Of a stretch of DNA of 64,000 nucleotides, positions 20,262-29,295 are shown piece by piece (positions within the stretch are counted from its first letter, which is position 1; each line of letters opens with the position of its first letter). A program made the translations under genes and the position numbers. Source of the DNA: Actinotalea solisilvae (GTDB lineage Bacteria > Actinomycetota > Actinomycetes > Actinomycetales > Cellulomonadaceae). The notes beneath the pieces are model-generated. The model did not search any database and had not been told where the DNA came from. It saw only the letters and a list, made by a program, of their open reading frames with translations. Where the stretch lies: contig NZ_JADDKQ010000017.1 in the NCBI RefSeq assembly GCF_016464425.1, forward strand, positions 1 to 64,000, given 5' to 3'.

Positions 20262-22397
20262 TCAGGTCGGGCTCGGCGCCGCCGGCGCCACCGCGGGGGC
20301 CGGGATCGCCGACGCGGTGCCGGTCGCGGCCACGCTCTTCTCGGGGATCGGCAGGTCCCCCGAGGCGCGCAGGCGCCGGTAGTGCTCGCGCGCCTCGTCC
20401 TGCCGGACCGCCTCGGCGCCGCTCGCGATCGGCGCGCGCACGTGCTCGGGCCCGTAGCCGAACGCGTCGACCAGGTCCTGGGCGTGCGGCCGGAGCCGCG
20501 CGAGCAGCCGCTCGACGTAGGACGTGACGGTCCGCGCGCGACCCGCCGAGAGACGCCCGTGGATGAGGTACCAGGCGAGGTTCCGCTCGATCGTCACGAG
20601 GCCGAACAGGTCGCGCAGCCACGTGAGCACCTGGCGGGTGCCCGGGTCGTCGACCTTCTCCAGGCCCGCGGTGAACGCCTCCCACTGGAGCAGGTCGGCG
20701 TGCGCCCGGGCGCACTCGATGAGGGCGTGCTGGTGCTCGTTGAACCGCCGGGCGGCCTCCGCCTGCGGCGCCTTCATCGCGGGCCGCAGGGCGTCCGCCA
20801 CCTCCGCGACCATCGTCTCGACGCGGTCCGTGAGCAGCTCGCGCTGCGTGCTCGTCTCGCGCAGCTGACCGGCCGAGCGCCGGGCGTCGCCGCCGTCGGC
20901 GAGCATCTGCACGGCGCGCATGAGCGGGGTGCGGTGGAGCGCGGCGTCGGCCGCGCGCGTCGCGACGTAGCGCGCCATCCCGCCCGCGTCGATGTCCTTG
21001 AACTCCTTGGCGTGGTCGGCGAGCAGGCGCTTGGCGACGAGCTGCAGGAGGACGGTGTTGTCGCCCTCGAACGTCACGTAGACGTCGAGGTCGGCACGCA
21101 GGGAGGTGATCCGGTTCTCCGTGAGGAAGCCGGCGCCGCCGCACGCCTCGCGCGCGGACTGCAGCGTCGCGAGCGCGTGCCACGTCGACGACGGCTTGAG
21201 GGCCGCGGCGATGGTCTCGAGGTCCTGGCGGTCCTCGTCGGTGTCCCTCTCCCCGGAGAACACGGCGTCGAACGTCTCGAGGAGACGCTCGTGCGCGAAG
21301 GCCCCCGCGTACGTCTGGGCGAGCAGCGGCAGGAGGCGCCGCTGGTGCTCGGCGTAGTCCAGCAGGACGACCTCGTCCGACGACCCCGGGCCGGCGAACT
21401 GCCGACGCTCGTTGGCGTAGGAGATCGCGATGATCATGGCGAGCTTGCTGACGTTCACCGCGGCGCCGTCGAGCGACACGCGTCCCTGGACGAGCGTGCT
21501 CAGCATGGTGAAGAAGCGACGCCCCGGGCTCGCGATCGGCGAGGAGTAGGTGCCGTCGGCGGCGACGTCGCCGTAGCGGTTGAGCAGGTTGGTCCGCGGG
21601 ACCCGCACACGCGTGAAGTGCAGCCGCCCGTTGTCGATGCCGTTGAGCCCGCCCTTGAGGCCGTCGTCCTCGCCGCCGATGCCGGGGAGGAACGCGCCCG
21701 TCGCCGGGTCGCGCAGCGGCACGTAGAAGGCGTGCACCCCGTGGTTGACGCGCGGCCCGCCCGGCGCCTGCGTGATGAGCTGGGCGAACACCACGGCGGC
21801 GGTGCCGTGCAGGGCGGCGTTGCCGAGGTAGTCCTTCCACGCCGCGCGGAAGGGCGTGTGGATCTCGAACTCCTGCGTCACGGGGTCGTACTCCGCCGTC
21901 GTCGCGATGCTCGCGACGTCCGAGCCGTGCCCGGTCTCCGTCATCGCGAACGCGCCCGGGACGTCGACCGACATCGCGCCGGGCAGCAGCCGCCGGTGGT
22001 GGTCCTCGGTGCCCAGGTGCAGGATCGCCGACGCGAACAGGCCCCACTGGACGCCGGCCTTGATCTGCAGCGACGGGTCCGCGGTGATGACCTCCTCGAA
22101 CCGCGCGAGGCTGCCGCCGTGGTCGTCCGCGCCCCCCAGATCGCTCGGGAACGCGCGCAGGACGTCGCCCTCCGCTGCCAGGATGCGCAGCTGCTCGAGC
22201 ACGCGCTCGCGGTGGTCGGCCATCGACAGGCCCTCGACGCGGTGCAGACGCGGGTCTGCCAGGAAGGCGCGCGCGCTGCGGCGGACCCCCGCCCAGCGGC
22301 CGAGGAGCACCTCCTCGAGGGCGGGGACGTCGACGCGCTCGGGCGTCGACGACGCCCGGGCCTTCGTGGTGGGGCGCTTCTCGCTCAGGGTCGTCAT
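20262..22397 (-). CDS. Large acyl-CoA dehydrogenase/oxidase
   Basis: The 711-residue flavoprotein should introduce the alpha-beta double bond in acyl-CoA chains. The FAD/substrate segment FAMTETGHGSDVAS, the GGEDDGLKGGLNGIDNGRLHF and RVPRTNLLNRYG stretches and REACGGAGFLTENRI with TFEGDNTVLLQLVAKRLL place it among acyl-CoA oxidase-like dehydrogenases. It is longer than ordinary ~390-residue enzymes because of a C-terminal helical extension. The ATG overlaps the TetR stop (ATGA), so the regulator and enzyme are one operon, divergent from thiolase, FabG4-like and MaoC genes. The set resembles, from memory, the M. tuberculosis fadE5/fadA2/fabG4/htdX locus. Confidence 0.9.
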   Translation of the reverse strand: MTTLSEKRPTTKARASSTPERVDVPALEEVLLGRWAGVRRSARAFLADPRLHRVEGLSMADHRERVLEQLRILAAEGDVLRAFPSDLGGADDHGGSLARFEEVITADPSLQIKAGVQWGLFASAILHLGTEDHHRRLLPGAMSVDVPGAFAMTETGHGSDVASIATTAEYDPVTQEFEIHTPFRAAWKDYLGNAALHGTAAVVFAQLITQAPGGPRVNHGVHAFYVPLRDPATGAFLPGIGGEDDGLKGGLNGIDNGRLHFTRVRVPRTNLLNRYGDVAADGTYSSPIASPGRRFFTMLSTLVQGRVSLDGAAVNVSKLAMIIAISYANERRQFAGPGSSDEVVLLDYAEHQRRLLPLLAQTYAGAFAHERLLETFDAVFSGERDTDEDRQDLETIAAALKPSSTWHALATLQSAREACGGAGFLTENRITSLRADLDVYVTFEGDNTVLLQLVAKRLLADHAKEFKDIDAGGMARYVATRAADAALHRTPLMRAVQMLADGGDARRSAGQLRETSTQRELLTDRVETMVAEVADALRPAMKAPQAEAARRFNEHQHALIECARAHADLLQWEAFTAGLEKVDDPGTRQVLTWLRDLFGLVTIERNLAWYLIHGRLSAGRARTVTSYVERLLARLRPHAQDLVDAFGYGPEHVRAPIASGAEAVRQDEAREHYRRLRASGDLPIPEKSVAATGTASAIPAPAVAPAAPSPT

Positions 22398-23221
22398 GAC
22401 TGCTCCTCGGCGGTGAGGTCGGTCGGGTCGGTGGTCGGCACGGGCAGGGGAGGAACGGAGGGGCGGGGGTCTGCGGCGTCCCCGCGCGAGCGCGACAGGA
22501 CGCTGACCGGGCCGGCCCAGAGCCAGGCGGTCACGCGCTCGGTGAGCTCCTCGCGGGTCGGCGCGGACGGCTCGTCGCGGTGCGTCAGCCACCACTCGCC
22601 CGCACCGCGCACGAAGCCCACCGCGCCGGCGGCCCAGACGTCCACCTCGAACGGCATGGCCTGCGGCGCACCCCCAGTGAGCACGCGCGCGAACGGCCGG
22701 GCGACCATGCCCGCGACCGCCTCGAGGAAGTGCCCCAGCGGCTTCGACGCGTCCTCGCTCAGCGGACGGGTGACGAACCAGTAGACGTTGGGCGAGCCCT
22801 CGACCATCTCGAGGTAGACGTCGATCATCGCGCGCAGTCCGTCGCGCGGCGTCGCGGCCGTGCGCGCGGCCTCGTCGAGCGCGTCGTGCATCTGCGCCAC
22901 GACCGCCTCGCCGACGGCGACCTGCAGGCCGGACTTGTCGGCGAAGTAGCGGTAGACGATCGACTTGGACGTGCCCGCGGCGGCCGCGATCTCCTCCATC
23001 GACACGTCGGCGCCCGTGCGGTGCACGGTGCGTCGCGCGGCCCGCACCAGCTCAGCACGGCGGGCGGCACGGTGGTCGTCCCAGCGGCGGGAGCGCCCGT
23101 CGGCGACCTCGTGGGCGAGGACCTCCTCGACCGGGCTCGCCGCGGCGGCCGCCGGCACGGCGGTCGGTGCAGCGACCGACGGCGGCCACGACGGCGGCGA
23201 CGCGGGTGTGACGGGGCTCAC
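22394..23221 (-). CDS. TetR-family regulator of the lipid divergon
   Basis: The 275-residue protein has a TetR DNA-binding domain at about residues 50-105, with GADVSMEEIAAAAGTSKSIVY and RYFADKSGLQVAVGEAV, after an unusually long Ala/Pro-rich N-terminus. The ligand domain includes VYLEMVEGSPNVYWFVTRPL. The GTG start lies right against a 17-bp inverted repeat at 23229-23245, and its stop overlaps the acyl-CoA dehydrogenase start. The position between two divergent lipid operons suggests autoregulation and control of both, probably in response to an acyl-CoA. An internal start that trims the N-terminus is possible. Confidence 0.9.
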   Translation of the reverse strand: MSPVTPASPPSWPPSVAAPTAVPAAAAASPVEEVLAHEVADGRSRRWDDHRAARRAELVRAARRTVHRTGADVSMEEIAAAAGTSKSIVYRYFADKSGLQVAVGEAVVAQMHDALDEAARTAATPRDGLRAMIDVYLEMVEGSPNVYWFVTRPLSEDASKPLGHFLEAVAGMVARPFARVLTGGAPQAMPFEVDVWAAGAVGFVRGAGEWWLTHRDEPSAPTREELTERVTAWLWAGPVSVLSRSRGDAADPRPSVPPLPVPTTDPTDLTAEEQS

Positions 23222-23228
23222 GAAACCG

Positions 23229-23267
23229 ACAGTATCAGGTACTGTTCGTCGCAGGCACTAGCAGTGC
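23229..23267. promoter_or_regulatory. Candidate TetR operator and second palindrome in the lipid divergent promoter
   Basis: ACAGTA-TCAGG-TACTGT at 23229-23245 is a perfect 6-bp inverted repeat with a 5-bp centre, the size expected for a TetR site. GCACT-AGC-AGTGC at 23255-23267 is a second perfect palindrome. Both lie in the 123-bp gap between the TetR and thiolase starts. Confidence 0.6.
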
Positions 23268-23344
23268 GCGTGCCCCATCGCCCGGGACCGTGGTCCCGGG
23301 CGTCCGGCCACCGGCTCGACGACGACGCGAGAGGACCCCGTCCC

Positions 23345-24676
23345 ATGGCGGCACCCCGCACCACACCCCCTGCACCCGACGCGCCCGGCGGGACCCCGCG
23401 CCGCGCGGTGGTCGTCGGGGGCAACCGCATCCCCTTCGCCCGCGCGGGCGGCCCCTACGTGCGGGCGAGCAACCTCGACATGCTCACCGCCGCGCTGGAC
23501 GGCCTCGTGGCCCGCTTCGGCCTCGCGGGCGAGCGCATCGGCGAGGTCGCGGCCGGTGCCGTGCTCAAGCACTCGCGCGACTTCAACCTCACGCGCGAGG
23601 CAGTCCTCGGCTCGCCCCTGTCGCCCGAGACGCCGGCGTACGACCTGCAGCAGGCGTGCGCGACCGGCCTCGAGACCGTCGTCGGGCTGAGCAACAAGAT
23701 CCGGCTCGGGCAGCTCGAGTCGGGCATCGCGGGCGGCGTCGACTCGACGTCGGACGCCCCCATCGTGGTGAGCGACCCGCTCCGGCGCGTGCTGCTCGAC
23801 CTCTCGCGCGCGAAGACGCCGCAGCAGAAGCTCGCGGCCGCCGCCCGGCTGCGCCCGCGCCACCTGGCACCGTCGGCGCCGACCACGGGCGAGCCGCGCA
23901 CCGGCCTGTCGATGGGCGAGCACCAGGCGCTCACGACCGCCGCGTGGGCGATCACGCGCGAGGCGCAGGACGAGCTCGCCCTCGCGAGCCACCAGAACCT
24001 CGCCGCGGCGTACGACGCGGGCTTCTTCGACGACCTGCTCACGCCGTACCGGGGCCTGACGCGCGACGCCAACCTCCGTGCGGACACGTCGCTCGAGAAG
24101 CTGGGCTCGCTCAAGCCCGTGTTCGGGACGGGCCTCGACACCCCGGCCACCATGACCGCGGGGAACTCGACGCCCCTGTCCGACGGCGCCGCCACGGTGC
24201 TCCTCGCGAGCGACGCCTGGGCCGCCGAGCGCGGCCTGCCCGTGCTCGCGAGCGTCGTCGACGCCGAGGCGGGTGCGGTCGACTTCGTGCACGGCCGCGA
24301 CGGGCTGCTCATGGCCGGGGCGCACGCCGTGCCCCGGATCCTCGCCCGCAACGGCCTCACCCTCCAGGACTTCGACCTCTACGAGATCCACGAGGCGTTC
24401 GCCTCGACGGTGCTGTGCAACCTCGCCGCGTGGGAGTCCGAGGAGTACTGCCGCGACCGGCTCGGCCTGCCGGGCGCCCTCGGCTCGATCGACCGCAGCC
24501 GGCTCAACGTGCACGGCTCGTCGCTGGCCGCGGGCCACCCGTTCGCCGCGACCGGTGGACGCATCGTCGCGACCCTCGCCAAGGCGCTCGCCGCCCGGGG
24601 CCCGGGCTCGCGTGGTCTCATCTCCGTGTGCGCTGCCGGTGGGCAGGGCGTCGTCGCGATCCTGGAGGCAGCGTGA
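23345..24676 (+). CDS. Acetyl-CoA C-acyltransferase (thiolase)
   Basis: The 443-residue thiolase cleaves 3-ketoacyl-CoA or condenses acetyl-CoA. All catalytic residues are visible: the nucleophile Cys105 in QQACATGLE, His349 in EIHEAF and the second Cys429 in VCAAGGQG. RTGLSMGEHQ and GNSTPLSDGAA are also typical. The ATG follows AGAGGA. It heads an operon with a FabG-like reductase (GTGA overlap) and a MaoC dehydratase, so the three enzymes together could reverse or complete a beta-oxidation cycle begun by the divergent acyl-CoA dehydrogenase. Confidence 0.95.
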   Translation: MAAPRTTPPAPDAPGGTPRRAVVVGGNRIPFARAGGPYVRASNLDMLTAALDGLVARFGLAGERIGEVAAGAVLKHSRDFNLTREAVLGSPLSPETPAYDLQQACATGLETVVGLSNKIRLGQLESGIAGGVDSTSDAPIVVSDPLRRVLLDLSRAKTPQQKLAAAARLRPRHLAPSAPTTGEPRTGLSMGEHQALTTAAWAITREAQDELALASHQNLAAAYDAGFFDDLLTPYRGLTRDANLRADTSLEKLGSLKPVFGTGLDTPATMTAGNSTPLSDGAATVLLASDAWAAERGLPVLASVVDAEAGAVDFVHGRDGLLMAGAHAVPRILARNGLTLQDFDLYEIHEAFASTVLCNLAAWESEEYCRDRLGLPGALGSIDRSRLNVHGSSLAAGHPFAATGGRIVATLAKALAARGPGSRGLISVCAAGGQGVVAILEAA

Positions 24677-26028
24677 CCGACACCTACCTGGACCTGGTCA
24701 ACTCCGGGTTCACGAAGAAGATCGCCAAGCAGCTCAAGCTGCCGCGGCCCGCGGTGCTCCGCCGGCACGAGGAGGGCGCCCCGCTCGTCCCGGGCCCGGT
24801 GCTGCTCGTGGCGGACGCGGCCGCGGAGGCCGAGGCCGACCTCGTCGCGCAGCAGCTGCTCGGGCTCGACCTCGACGTGCACCGCCACGCCGGGGACACC
24901 GACCGCCTCGGCGCGATCGTGCTCGTGCTCACGGGCGTCCGGGAGCCGGCCGACCTCGCCGAGCCCATGCTCGCGGTCGCGGCACCCCTCAAGCGCCTCG
25001 CCCCGGGCGGGCGGGTCCTGGTGATCTCGCGCGCCCCGGGTGAGCCCGGGGCGCTGCCCGCGCCGCTCGCCGCGGTGCGGCAGGGGGTCGACGGCATGCT
25101 GCGCTCGCTCGCCAAGGAGCTGCGCGCGGGCGCGACGGGCAACGGCATCGTGCTCGCGGACGGCGTCGGTGTCGACGCGCCGAGCGTCGTCGGCGCGACG
25201 CGCTTCCTGCTGTCGGGGAAGTCCGCGTTCGTCGACGGGCAGCTGCTGCAGGTCACGTCCGACGGCGGCGCGGTGCCCGCGGACTGGTCCCGCCCGCTCG
25301 ACGGCCAGGTCGCCGTCGTCACCGGGGCGGCCCGGGGTATCGGGGCGGCGATCGCGCGCACGCTCGCGCGGGACGGCGCGACGCTCGTCGTCGTCGACGT
25401 CCCGGCGGCCGGCGAGGCGCTCGCCTCGGTCGCGAACGAGGTGCACGGCACCGCGCTCCAGCTCGACGTCACGGCCGACGACGCCGCGGCGAAGATCCTC
25501 GCGCACGTCGCCGCACGGCACGGCCGCCTCGACGTCGTCGTGCACAACGCGGGCATCCTGCGGGACAAGCTCCTGGTGAACATGACGCCCGCGAAGTGGG
25601 ACCCGGTGCTCGCGGTGAACATCACCGCGCCGCTGCGGATCACCGAGGAGCTGCTCGCGTCCGGGACGCTCGGGCCGGCGCCGCGGATCATCGCGCTCGC
25701 GTCGACGAGCGGCATCGCGGGCAACCGCGGGCAGACCAACTACGGCGCGTCCAAGGCGGGCGTCATCGGCATGGTCCGGGCGTTCGCGCCGCGCGTCGCG
25801 TCGCTCGGTGGCACCGTCAACGCGGTCGCCCCGGGCTTCATCGAGACCGACATGACCGCGAGCATCCCGTTCGCGATGCGCGAGGCGGCGCGGCGCCTGT
25901 CGTCGCTGCAGCAGGGCGGCCAGCCGATCGACGTCGCGGAGACCATCGCCTTCCTCGCGACGCCGCAGGCCGGTGGGGTCAACGGTCAGGTGCTGCGCGT
26001 GTGCGGCCAGAACATGGTCGGCGCGTGA
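24673..26028 (+). CDS. fabG: High-molecular-weight 3-oxoacyl reductase (FabG4-like)
   Basis: The 451-residue protein has a C-terminal classical SDR domain from about residue 210, with TGAARGIG, HNAGILRD, the catalytic Ser in ALASTSG and Tyr/Lys in NYGASKAG, and the PGFIETDMT segment. The N-terminal 210 residues form a second Rossmann-like domain without the cofactor or catalytic motifs, as in mycobacterial FabG4. It should reduce 3-oxoacyl-CoA or -ACP with NAD(P)H. The GTG start overlaps the thiolase stop (GTGA), and TGGAGG lies upstream. Confidence 0.93.
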   Translation: MTDTYLDLVNSGFTKKIAKQLKLPRPAVLRRHEEGAPLVPGPVLLVADAAAEAEADLVAQQLLGLDLDVHRHAGDTDRLGAIVLVLTGVREPADLAEPMLAVAAPLKRLAPGGRVLVISRAPGEPGALPAPLAAVRQGVDGMLRSLAKELRAGATGNGIVLADGVGVDAPSVVGATRFLLSGKSAFVDGQLLQVTSDGGAVPADWSRPLDGQVAVVTGAARGIGAAIARTLARDGATLVVVDVPAAGEALASVANEVHGTALQLDVTADDAAAKILAHVAARHGRLDVVVHNAGILRDKLLVNMTPAKWDPVLAVNITAPLRITEELLASGTLGPAPRIIALASTSGIAGNRGQTNYGASKAGVIGMVRAFAPRVASLGGTVNAVAPGFIETDMTASIPFAMREAARRLSSLQQGGQPIDVAETIAFLATPQAGGVNGQVLRVCGQNMVGA

Positions 26029-26053
26029 GCGGCGCACGCGGGCGGTGGCGCCG

Positions 26054-26953
26054 GTGAGGGCGCCCCGGCGCGTCGTCGAGCTCGCGGCCATGCCGCCGCT
26101 CGCCCGCACGTACGTCAAGGGCGTCACGACGTCGGCGGTCGCGATGATGGCGCCGCGTCGGCCCGTCGGCGTCGACGAGGTGCCGGACGTCGACCTGCTC
26201 GTCCGCGGCGTGATCTCGGACGCCGAGCGGCTGACCGCCTACCAGCACCTCGTCGGCGAGCCGGCCGGCGACGTGCTGCCCGCGGGGTTCGTGCACGTGC
26301 TGGCGTTCCCGCTGCAGACGGCGCTCATGATCCGCGCCGACTTCCCGCTCCCGCTGCTGGGCATGGTGCACCTCGCCAACCGCGTCGAGCAGCGCGCGCC
26401 GGTCCGCCTCGGCACGGCCCTCGACGTCCAGGTGGGCGCCCGGGACCTCCGGGCGCACCGGGCGGGGGTCACGGTGGACCTCGTCGGCGAGGCGCGCGTG
26501 GGCGACGACGTCGTGTGGACCGGGGTCTCGACCTACCTGGCGCGCGGCGCGCGCCTCGCGGGCGCCCCGGTCCCCGCGAAGCAGAAGGGTCCGGCCTGGC
26601 GGCCGCCGACGCCGACGGGCGAGTGGCGGCTGCCGGTCGACGTCGGACGCCGGTACGCGGCCGTCTCGGGCGACCGCAACCCCATCCACACGTCGTCGCT
26701 CGCGGCCAAGGCGTTCGGCTTCCCGCGCACGATCGCCCACGGCATGTACACCGCGGCGCGCACGCTCGCCGACGTCGGGCCCGGCGCCCGCGGTGACGCC
26801 TACCGGTGGGAGGTCGAGTTCGCCGCGCCGGTGCTCGTGCCGGGGACGGCCTCCGTCCGCGTCGCACCCGACGGCGACGGCCACGCCTTCGTCGCGTGGC
26901 ACGCGCGCACGGGCAGGAAGCACCTCGAGGGCCGGGTCACCCCGCTCCCCTGA
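26054..26953 (+). CDS. MaoC-family acyl dehydratase (HtdX-like)
   Basis: The 299-residue protein has two hotdog halves. The C-terminal half carries the hydratase-2 motif SGDRNPIHTSSLAAKAFGFP near residues 204-223, with the catalytic Asp and His intact; the N-terminal half is degenerate, as in double-hotdog dehydratases. It should interconvert 3-hydroxyacyl and enoyl thioesters and so complete the thiolase/FabG operon. The start is uncertain: GTG at 26054 and GTG at 26045 are both in frame, neither with a strong ribosome-binding site. It begins about 25 bp after the fabG stop. Confidence 0.88.
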   Translation: MRAPRRVVELAAMPPLARTYVKGVTTSAVAMMAPRRPVGVDEVPDVDLLVRGVISDAERLTAYQHLVGEPAGDVLPAGFVHVLAFPLQTALMIRADFPLPLLGMVHLANRVEQRAPVRLGTALDVQVGARDLRAHRAGVTVDLVGEARVGDDVVWTGVSTYLARGARLAGAPVPAKQKGPAWRPPTPTGEWRLPVDVGRRYAAVSGDRNPIHTSSLAAKAFGFPRTIAHGMYTAARTLADVGPGARGDAYRWEVEFAAPVLVPGTASVRVAPDGDGHAFVAWHARTGRKHLEGRVTPLP

Positions 26954-27006
26954 CCCGCCCCACCGCCACGCCGCACGCGCGTCGACCTGGCCACCGGACG
27001 ACCGGG

Positions 27007-28002
27007 TCACCAGGCGAGGGCGCGGAGGACCTCCCGGGCGGCGTCGGCAGGCGACCCGTCGTTGAGGACCACGGCGTCGTCGAGCGCCGCCGCCGCGAGC
27101 ACGGCCTCGAGCTCGACCGTCCGGGCGAGGTGCCACGCCCGCGAGGGTCCGGCGGGCGTGCGCGCCTCGAGCCGCGCGACGCGCACGGGCTCGGGCGCGG
27201 TGAGCCGCACGACGCGGACGTCGGCGCCGTCGAGCGCGGCCTCGTACCGCTCGCGGTCCTCGGGGCGCTCGACCACGCGCGCGAGCACGAGGTGGCGGTA
27301 GCCGGCGTCGACGGCGGCGCGGCCCACCGCGCGGACGTTGCGCAGGGCGACGGCGTCGGCGAACGGGTCGCCCGCGGGCGGCGGCCACACGTCGCAGAGG
27401 GCGTCCACCTCGAGCACGGCGTGCGGCACGCCACGCTCCTGGAGGAGGTCGCCGACGGCGGACGCGACCGTCGACTTCCCGGACCCGACCGAGCCGTTGA
27501 GGAGGACCGCGCGCGTCGCCAGCGCGGGGTCGAGCCAGCGCGCGTAGCAGACTGACGACGGCTCGGTGACGTACGGCCCGTAGTTCTCGACCCGGCGGTA
27601 CCCGGCGGAGCGGTAGAGGCCGATCGCCTCGGGCTGGCGGACGCCCGTCTCGAGCAGCAGCCGCCGCAGCCCGGCGTCGGCCGCGACGCGCTCGAGCTCG
27701 CGCAGCACGAGACGGGACAGGCCGCGGCCCCGCGCGGCCGGGCGGACGAACATCCGCTTGAGCTCGCCGTGGGCCTCGCCGAACGCCGGGGCCGCGCGCA
27801 GCGAGCCGCAGGCGACCGCGTCCCCGTCCAGCCGGACGAGCACCGTCGCGAGCATCTCGTCGGGCGGGAGGACCGGCTCGATGTCCTCGACGCCGTCGTA
27901 CCGCGCGGCGAGCTCCGCCTGCTGCTCGTCGCGCAGGCGTGCGGCGTCGTCGTCGTGCCAGGGCACCGGCTCGACGGTGATGCCGGGGGGTGGGGTGCTC
28001 AC
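27007..28002 (-). CDS. Fusion of GNAT acetyltransferase and P-loop kinase
   Basis: The 331-residue protein joins two domains in one uninterrupted frame. Residues 1-165 are a GNAT acetyltransferase, with the acetyl-CoA loop RMFVRPAARGRGLSRLVLRE and ETGVRQPEAIGLYRSAGYRR. From about 168 a nucleoside/gluconate-kinase-like P-loop domain starts with VLLNGSVGSGKSTV and continues with LEVDALCDVWPP and a C-terminal RVARLEART. Substrates of both halves are unknown, but the fusion suggests two steps on one small molecule, or modification plus phosphorylation. The GTG start follows 44 bp after the purQ stop on the same strand and lacks a clear ribosome-binding site. Confidence 0.85.
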   Translation of the reverse strand: MSTPPPGITVEPVPWHDDDAARLRDEQQAELAARYDGVEDIEPVLPPDEMLATVLVRLDGDAVACGSLRAAPAFGEAHGELKRMFVRPAARGRGLSRLVLRELERVAADAGLRRLLLETGVRQPEAIGLYRSAGYRRVENYGPYVTEPSSVCYARWLDPALATRAVLLNGSVGSGKSTVASAVGDLLQERGVPHAVLEVDALCDVWPPPAGDPFADAVALRNVRAVGRAAVDAGYRHLVLARVVERPEDRERYEAALDGADVRVVRLTAPEPVRVARLEARTPAGPSRAWHLARTVELEAVLAAAALDDAVVLNDGSPADAAREVLRALAW

Positions 28003-28046
28003 CGGATCGGCGTCGTCGGGCGGCCGGGTCGGCTCGGGCTGCCCGG

Positions 28047-28790
28047 TCAGCGGACCAGCGTGCCGAGCACCGACGTGAAGAAGCGCAGGCCGTCGGTGCC
28101 GGTGCGCGGGCCCGCGTCGCCGTCGGGCCCGAAGCCGCGCTCTACCGCGTGCTCGGGGTGCGGCATGAGCCCCACGACGTTGCCCGCGGCGTTGGCGATG
28201 CCGGCGATCCCGCGGCGCGAGCCGTTGGGGTTCCAGCCCTCGTAGCGGAAGACGACGCGGCCCTCGGCCTCGAGCTCGTCGAGGTCCCGCTCGGACGCGA
28301 CGTACTGGCCGTCCTGGTTCTTCAGCGGGATGACGATGTGCTCGCCGCGCTCGTACTCGCGCGTCCAGGCGGTGTCCGCGTTCTCGACGACCAGCACCTG
28401 CTCCCGGCACAGGAACGTGCGGTGGTCGTTCTTGATCATCGCACCGGGCAGGAGGTGCGCCTCGCAGAGCACCTGGAACCCGTTGCAGATGCCGAGCACG
28501 GGGAGCCCGCCGCGCGCCGCGTCCACGAGCGAGCCCATCACGGGGGCGAAGCGGCTGATCGCGCCCGCGCGCAGGTAGTCGCCGTAGGAGAACCCGCCCG
28601 GGAGCACGACCGCGTCGACCCCGTGCAGGTCGGCGTCGGCGTGCCACAGGGGCACGGCGGTGCCGCCCGCGAGGCGCACGGCGCGCGCGGCGTCGCGGTC
28701 GTCGAGCGTCCCGGGGAACGTCACGACGCCGATGCGGGCGCCGTCGACGCCGCCGTCGGTCGCGGGTCGCTCGGTGGTCGGGGCGCTCAT
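28047..28790 (-). CDS. purQ: Phosphoribosylformylglycinamidine synthase subunit I (glutaminase)
   Basis: PurQ hydrolyses glutamine and hands ammonia to PurL. The 247-residue protein contains the class I amidotransferase triad: Cys in [10 protein letters not shown], and His and Glu in [26 protein letters not shown] and [17 protein letters not shown] are also typical. The ATG overlaps the purS stop (ATGA), giving coupled synthesis of the two small subunits. The C-terminus has a slightly longer Gly/Asp-rich loop than usual. Confidence 0.97.
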   Translation of the reverse strand: MSAPTTERPATDGGVDGARIGVVTFPGTLDDRDAARAVRLAGGTAVPLWHADADLHGVDAVVLPGGFSYGDYLRAGAISRFAPVMGSLVDAARGGLPVLGICNGFQVLCEAHLLPGAMIKNDHRTFLCREQVLVVENADTAWTREYERGEHIVIPLKNQDGQYVASERDLDELEAEGRVVFRYEGWNPNGSRRGIAGIANAAGNVVGLMPHPEHAVERGFGPDGDAGPRTGTDGLRFFTSVLGTLVR

Positions 28791-29050
28791 GCGCGCTCCT
28801 CCTCGACTGCCTCCGCGACCCGCACGACGTCCTCGATCACGGGGTTCGACAGGAGCGTCTCGGCGGCCCGTCGCACGGCGTCGAGCACGTCCTCGGTGAC
28901 GTCACCGTCGACCTCGAGCTCGAAGCGCTTGCCCTGCCGGACACTCGTGAAGCCGTGGAAGCCGAGACGCGGGAGGGCGTTGGCCACGGCCTTGCCCTGC
29001 GGGTCGAGGATCTCGGGCTTCGGCATGACGTCGACGACGACTCGTCCCAC
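28787..29050 (-). CDS. purS: Phosphoribosylformylglycinamidine synthase subunit PurS
   Basis: PurS is the small adaptor that bridges PurQ and PurL in the FGAM synthase complex. The 87-residue product begins [20 protein letters not shown], which is the family hallmark, followed by [20 protein letters not shown]. The GTG at 29050 has AGGAG 6 bases upstream and was preferred to longer frames. The gene precedes and overlaps purQ by 4 bp. Confidence 0.95.
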   Translation of the reverse strand: MGRVVVDVMPKPEILDPQGKAVANALPRLGFHGFTSVRQGKRFELEVDGDVTEDVLDAVRRAAETLLSNPVIEDVVRVAEAVEEERA

Positions 29051-29295
29051 AGAGGGCTCCTGGGTCTGGTGCGGCGGGAGGCAGGCCCAGGGTACCTGCG
29101 CGTCCCGACGCACCGGCGGCGCTGCCCACCAGTCGGCTGCCCACCCGGGGGCGGCGCGTCCGGCGCCGGCGGCAGGGCCGGCGCGGGGCCGCGGCGGCCG
29201 CTGCAGGCCGGCGTGTGACGCACGCCACTTTGGCGGACGGGTGATCGCGCGCTGCGACGCTCAAGCGCCGTCGTGCGCCGGTCGACCTCCCGAGG

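Noticed and set aside
20025-22784. Plus-strand open frame opposite the acyl-CoA dehydrogenase
   Set aside because: It is low-complexity Arg/Val/Glu-rich sequence without motifs. The opposite strand has a full conserved flavoenzyme.
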